Part shown: in pieces, positions 60,302-64,000 of the stretch
Numbering within the stretch: position 1 is the first letter of the stretch
How the letters are laid out: each line of letters opens with the position of its first letter
From: Perspicuibacillus lycopersici
GTDB lineage: Bacteria; Bacillota; Bacilli; Bacillales; Caldibacillaceae
DNA length: 64,000 bases
Assembly: GCF_025660475.1 (NCBI RefSeq)
Contig: NZ_JAOUSF010000005.1
Coordinates: 186,001 to 250,000, forward strand
Direction: 5' to 3'
The notes under the pieces: generated by a model
Database searches by the model: none
Seen by the model: the letters and a program-made list of their open reading frames with translations, nothing else
What the model was told of the DNA's origin: nothing
Program-made: the position numbers and the translations under genes

Positions 60302-62176
60302 TTACGCATAAAATTGCCATACAATCATCCAAGCAATTAATAAAATAATGCTTAACATGGAAAGGAGATAGCCTGTATTTTGCCACTTGGACAAGGCTGT
60401 TTTTTTCATTTGGAAGCAGATGATCACAATGGATAATAAACTACACACTGTGAATGCATAATTCAATCCAAAATGGATATACAATTCCGAGTAGGCTCGA
60501 TTGGAATTCGTTAACATTCGAATCGCCAACACAAAAATGTTCACAATTATACCTGTTCCAGAAAGATGTAACAAACCATTCCATTTCGATATTGTAGTAG
60601 ATGGTTTTCTCTGTTGATGCTTCAAAATGGCTCGTACTAATAAAAAGATTGATGAAACAAGAAAATAGACTGTGCAAAAAATAAATAAAAGCAAGGTTAC
60701 CATGAGCCATGCATTACTTTTATCCATCGGTAAGTAATCAGAAAAAGTCGTGGAAATTTGGTTAACCACTCCATCCTTTACATGGAAATATAAAATATCA
60801 TTTGGAATGAAAGCAGCACTCCCACTCGTCATTTGATAAACATATGGACTTGTTTGTTGATAAATGGCTTCCAATCCTGCAGCATCTACTACAATTTCAT
60901 TCTCGTTCTGTGCCGTTACATGAAATGGTGTTAAATAGTAGTAATAAAGACTCAGAAAGCCATCCATCATTCGCCTGGCGGATAAGTAGGTCCCTTCAAC
61001 GTTAGAATTACTCGGCAAATTATCTTCCACCATACGTTCGTCTTCACCCACTAATGCCTTTACCAATCCATACGAAAGATTAATTTCTCCGGATTGGTTG
61101 GTTAGTACAACGACTGCGAAATTTTCCTCAGGCACCATATGTAAATTACTAGAAAATGCAACGGTGTTCCCTGAATGGAATAGCCCTCGTTTTGCACCTG
61201 AATACTCCCAAAAGCCATGGGCATTTCCTGGAACATTTTCATTAACGGAATAGCTTGTGGAAAGCATCTCTTGTAATGTTTGATTGCTTCCAAATAATGG
61301 TGTTTGTTTATCTTCTCTTGGCATTAATGCTATGGCAAACTTCGCTAAATCCTCTGCTGTTCCGTTCATTCCACCACTTGGATACATCGGTATATAAAAC
61401 GGAACGGATTCCTCAAATTGGGAATAATCTAGCAGGCTGTAGCCTTTCGTAATGTTCTTAAGAATATCCGGATCTTCTTCCACGGGTAGATGAATGGTCG
61501 ACTGGTTCATATGTAATTTTGATAAAATATGTTCGTCGACATAGTCATAAAAATTTTGCCCGGTTACTTGCTCCACAATAAATGCGGCTAACGAGGTTGT
61601 ATAATTTGAATAAGCTACGACTTCTCCAGGTGGGTATACTTGTTTCGGCTCTGATAATTTCAACGTTTCTTCTAAGGTTGTCATTTGATTCGGGGACGAA
61701 ATAAGCAAATCAAAAATGTTGTCCTCGTATCCAGCCGTATGATGCATTAAATGTAACATCGTAATCGATTTCTCATACGATAATTTTTCCAAAAACCCAT
61801 TTGGCAAGTAATTTCGGATATCTTCATGTAAATCGATTTTTCCTTGCTCCACCAATTGCATAACGGAAGTCCAAACCATTAATTTCGTAATCGATCCCCA
61901 TTCCAAAATGGATGTATTAGCTTCCATTGGAATTCCGTTTGCAATATCACCATAACCATATCCCTTGGAGAAAACAATTTCTTGATCCTTTACGACAACA
62001 ATAGAAGCACCTGCAGCAGTATATCCGATGTAGTCGGCTACATAGTCATCAATAAATTTCTCCAAATCTTCCATCGGAATACCAGAAGGGGTAGTGGTTT
62101 CATCAGCGGAAAATGCCCTGGGGGTAAAAAGAGAAAGACTAATCAAGAACAAAAATACGACAGCAAATCGCTTCAT
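60302..62176 (-). CDS. Membrane-anchored serine hydrolase, beta-lactamase fold
   Basis: A 624-residue exported protein. Signal peptide 'MKRFAVVFLFLISLSLFTPRAFSA'; catalytic domain about residues 30-350 with Ser-x-x-Lys in 'EWGSITKLMVW', Tyr-x-Asn in 'YSNYTTSLA' and 'LHLMHHTAGYED'; a beta-rich domain; and four C-terminal membrane helices from about residue 490. This layout is seen in PbpX/FmtA-like wall hydrolases and esterases of bacilli. The ATG at 62176 follows GAGGAG by ten bases; a GTG at 62194 overlaps it. Probably modifies a cell-envelope polymer. Confidence 0.85.
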   Translation of the reverse strand: MKRFAVVFLFLISLSLFTPRAFSADETTTPSGIPMEDLEKFIDDYVADYIGYTAAGASIVVVKDQEIVFSKGYGYGDIANGIPMEANTSILEWGSITKLMVWTSVMQLVEQGKIDLHEDIRNYLPNGFLEKLSYEKSITMLHLMHHTAGYEDNIFDLLISSPNQMTTLEETLKLSEPKQVYPPGEVVAYSNYTTSLAAFIVEQVTGQNFYDYVDEHILSKLHMNQSTIHLPVEEDPDILKNITKGYSLLDYSQFEESVPFYIPMYPSGGMNGTAEDLAKFAIALMPREDKQTPLFGSNQTLQEMLSTSYSVNENVPGNAHGFWEYSGAKRGLFHSGNTVAFSSNLHMVPEENFAVVVLTNQSGEINLSYGLVKALVGEDERMVEDNLPSNSNVEGTYLSARRMMDGFLSLYYYYLTPFHVTAQNENEIVVDAAGLEAIYQQTSPYVYQMTSGSAAFIPNDILYFHVKDGVVNQISTTFSDYLPMDKSNAWLMVTLLLFIFCTVYFLVSSIFLLVRAILKHQQRKPSTTISKWNGLLHLSGTGIIVNIFVLAIRMLTNSNRAYSELYIHFGLNYAFTVCSLLSIVIICFQMKKTALSKWQNTGYLLSMLSIILLIAWMIVWQFYA

Positions 62177-62302
62177 TATACGTTTTCTCCTCACCGTTTG
62201 ACTAACTACTTTACTTGTCTATTATTCTATCATTAATTCTTTCGTTATTTTCATAAAGTTTATTGTTTTTTCATTAATTTTAATTTGTATTTTTTCTAAT
62301 AG

Positions 62303-62491
62303 CTAAACTTTCCTAGAAAAGCTTCCTGCTCTGTTCTATCGGATTTCTTCGATTTCTACACAGAAGTTCCTCACTTATCTACCTTCAGTAAAAATGATGT
62401 ACGCCGCTATTATGAATTTGATGTATTTGAAGACATCTTCTATCCTATTTTGAAAGAGATTATCGCTCCTTTTATACTAATTTTTACATAA
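62303..62491 (+). pseudogene. Protein-coding tail without a start (gene fragment)
   Basis: A 62-codon open stretch between stops that reads like a genuine protein end: 'LSDFFDFYTEVPHLSTFSKN', 'DVRRYYEFDVFEDIFYPILK', 'EIIAPFI', ending at TAA 62489-62491. There is no start codon with a ribosome binding site and no gene upstream in frame. I do not recognise the family; it may be the last piece of a gene lost by deletion. Confidence 0.35.
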
Positions 62492-62942
62492 CATTCGTCT
62501 CTTTTTCATAGAAATTGATGGAATAACCACTAGCACCATATACTAGCCCACTATGTTTCCAACCATATTTTTCATAATAGCCTTCCAAATCCGTTGCTAG
62601 AAATAGTTTTTTATATCCTTTTTTGGCAGCTTCCATTAAACCGTGTTGCAACAATTTTGATCCTATTTCCTTCCCTCTATATTTTTCGTCTACATAAAGG
62701 CAGGCTAGCCATGGACACAAGTCCTGGCGGTTATTAAGGTCATTTCGTAATAATGCATATGTTCCAATAATCGGTTCATTATCTATTGCTACATAAAACT
62801 TTGGAAAATCCGATGAAGAACAGGAATGTACTATAGCATCTTCATAAAATGGATAATTATCCTCGTTTCCCCATTTTTCCCAAAAAACTTGTATTGCCTT
62901 TTCTAACTATTTATTTTTAGCTATTAATTCAACAATTTCCAT
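62484..62942 (-). pseudogene. GNAT acetyltransferase gene with an in-frame stop codon
   Basis: From ATG 62942 the frame reads 'MEIVELIAKNK', then TAG at 62907-62909, then continues without shift: 'LEKAIQVFWEKWGNEDNYPF', 'IIGTYALLRNDLNNRQDLCP', 'WLACLYVDEKYRGKEIGSKL' (motif A) to 'YEKYGWKHSGLVYGASGYSI'. The full length (153 codons) suits a GNAT protein, so a single CAG-to-TAG change explains it. A shorter product from the TTG at 62720 would lack the first half of the fold. Confidence 0.8.
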
Positions 62943-62970
62943 ACGTACTCTCTTTCGTCAAAGTCTAGAA

Positions 62971-63564
62971 CTAATCATTCAATCCTTTACCTTCGAGGAT
63001 CTTTTCTGTATATTTTTCAATTCTTGTCACACGTGTTTTTGATTGCTTTGCTTGTGCGAAATAAAGGAGATATGCCCGTTGCCTTCCTGGTGTTAATGCT
63101 TCAAAAGCAGTTTTCAATTCTGGATTTTCTGCGAATTTCGTTTCCAGTTCTTCCGGTACTGGGTAATCGGAATGCTTTTTAAATTCTACTTCTAATCCAG
63201 CCTTTTCCACCTCTATTGCTTCAGAAATATACCCCTTTATAGCCGGTTCGAGCTCCACGATTTCTTGTACATTGGTAAAGCGAATTTGCCTTGCGGACTG
63301 GGAATTTTCTGTTTGTTGAATTAAAATATGATTCGGATCCTTTAGCAGGGCACCTTTCGGAAACAGTAGTGCACAATACTCCTTAAAGCCATGAATAAGC
63401 ACGATATTTTTATTCTCAAAAGTATAGCAAGGATGCATCCACTTAATTTCTTCAGTCAGATCACAATCCAACACAATTTTTCTTAATGTCTCGTATTCTG
63501 CTTTCCACTTTGTGGCTTTTCTTATAAATCCATCGACTTTACGACTCGTTTTACTATTCGTCAT
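62971..63564 (-). CDS. ydeI: YdeI/OmpD-associated family protein (DUF1801-like)
   Basis: A 197-residue soluble protein. The N-terminal part has the DUF1801/YdhG-like fold ('LRKIVLDCDLTEEIKWMHPC', 'IVLIHGFKEYCALLFPKGAL'); the C-terminal part is the YdeI helical region ('ALTPGRQRAYLLYFAQAKQS', 'TRVTRIEKYTEKILEGKGLN'). Members are linked to bacteriocin protection or general stress in bacilli; the biochemical role is unclear. AAGGGGGTG precedes the ATG. It follows an SRPBCC gene on the same strand by 54 bases. Confidence 0.87.
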   Translation of the reverse strand: MTNSKTSRKVDGFIRKATKWKAEYETLRKIVLDCDLTEEIKWMHPCYTFENKNIVLIHGFKEYCALLFPKGALLKDPNHILIQQTENSQSARQIRFTNVQEIVELEPAIKGYISEAIEVEKAGLEVEFKKHSDYPVPEELETKFAENPELKTAFEALTPGRQRAYLLYFAQAKQSKTRVTRIEKYTEKILEGKGLND

Positions 63565-63618
63565 AGAGATACACCCCCTTTTTTATGAAAAAATGAAGTA
63601 ACTGAATGGAAGCGCGCA

Positions 63619-64000
63619 TTACTCTCCGATAACTTTTTTAAGCTCGTTCACCATATTTGCCCAACCATATTTCGCACCATTAAATGCTTGGTTTTCTTCT
63701 TCAAAGCCAGTATGCTCTAGGTGAAGATGGGTCATTCCCGCTTCTTCTTTTAATGTCCATGTCACAATCGTATCGATTGGACCACCAATCCAAGTATAGG
63801 AAAGCTTATATGGTTCCTCTACAACCAATACTTCACAATCAACAATTAAATTCCATTGTTCATTACGAAATTGACATTTATATCCAACAATAGGTTTAAA
63901 ATCATTTTTCATCACCCATTTTGCAAGTGTTTCCGAATCGGTTAACGCTTCCCACACCTTATCAATCGAGCTTTTAAACTGAAAATCTAATGAAAATCCT
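63619..64000 (-). CDS. SRPBCC/AHSA1-type protein, start outside window
   Basis: The visible 126 codons carry an activator-of-Hsp90-ATPase homology (AHSA1/SRPBCC) fold: 'FQFKSSIDKVWEALTDSETL', 'AKWVM', 'PYKLSYTWIGGPIDTIVTWT', 'LHLEHTGFEEENQAFNGAKY' and 'GWANMVNELKKVIG'. The frame is open to the window edge, so the GTG at 63957 is internal. Such proteins bind small hydrophobic ligands. Only a few N-terminal residues are missing. Confidence 0.85.
   Translation of the reverse strand, partial: GFSLDFQFKSSIDKVWEALTDSETLAKWVMKNDFKPIVGYKCQFRNEQWNLIVDCEVLVVEEPYKLSYTWIGGPIDTIVTWTLKEEAGMTHLHLEHTGFEEENQAFNGAKYGWANMVNELKKVIGE

Overview
The window is low-GC Bacillota DNA, most likely from an aerobic, spore-forming member of the Bacillales (Bacillaceae/Caryophanaceae type). 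This rests on AGGAGG ribosome binding sites, frequent TTG and GTG starts, cre (CcpA) boxes, a bacillithiol transferase of the BstA/YfiT type, a malate:quinone oxidoreductase and a sporulation-type histidine kinase. There is no rRNA, tRNA, prophage or intact insertion sequence. The genus cannot be fixed from the sequence alone.

Layout. 1-2.9 kb: start of a sugar ABC permease (runs off the left edge), its likely AraC regulator, and a tyrosine/serine phosphatase. 2.9-4.5 kb: a decayed gene followed by about 25 copies of a 52-bp noncoding tandem repeat. 4.6-11.9 kb: housekeeping genes (lipoprotein, mqo, small membrane proteins, a sortase-anchored surface protein, an SDR under a perfect cre box). 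12.0-13.1 kb: a second array of the same 52-bp repeat family, same orientation. 13.2-18.1 kb: small membrane proteins, GNAT, sensor kinase, MazG-like NTP pyrophosphohydrolase.

18.2-26.5 kb is a defence island. A Sau3AI/MutH-type endonuclease and a C5 methyltransferase (predicted target GATC) run rightward. A five-gene operon runs leftward from the same intergenic region: a ParA-type ATPase, a small helical partner, a GHKL (MutL/Hsp90-fold) ATPase, an uncharacterised protein and a DUF6339 protein, with overlaps between most neighbours. A decayed second DUF6339 fragment lies just beyond the nuclease gene. I regard this as the best candidate for an undescribed system.

27.4-38.8 kb is a catabolic locus controlled by a divergent LacI regulator with several AACGTT-centred operators. 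It encodes a TRAP transporter (DctPQM), an acylating aldehyde dehydrogenase, an iron alcohol dehydrogenase, an acetyl-CoA hydrolase/transferase-family CoA-transferase, a genuine-looking HMG-CoA lyase and a D-2-hydroxyacid dehydrogenase. The set fits import and breakdown of mevalonate (or a related branched hydroxyacid) without HMG-CoA reductase: mevalonate to mevaldate to HMG-CoA to acetoacetate plus acetyl-CoA. This is inference.

39.9-64 kb is mixed accessory content: an HpaB-type flavin hydroxylase, AraC regulator, VOC/DUF899 proteins (one frameshifted), a six-module zinc-ribbon nuclease, a GH2 beta-galactosidase with a cre box and leader terminator, an M20 carbamoylase, three DinB-superfamily proteins, GNATs (one with an in-frame stop), a TetR gene with a 26-bp palindromic operator, a BcrAB-like ABC transporter with its two-component system, two beta-lactamase-fold serine hydrolases, a YdeI protein and an SRPBCC protein cut by the right edge.
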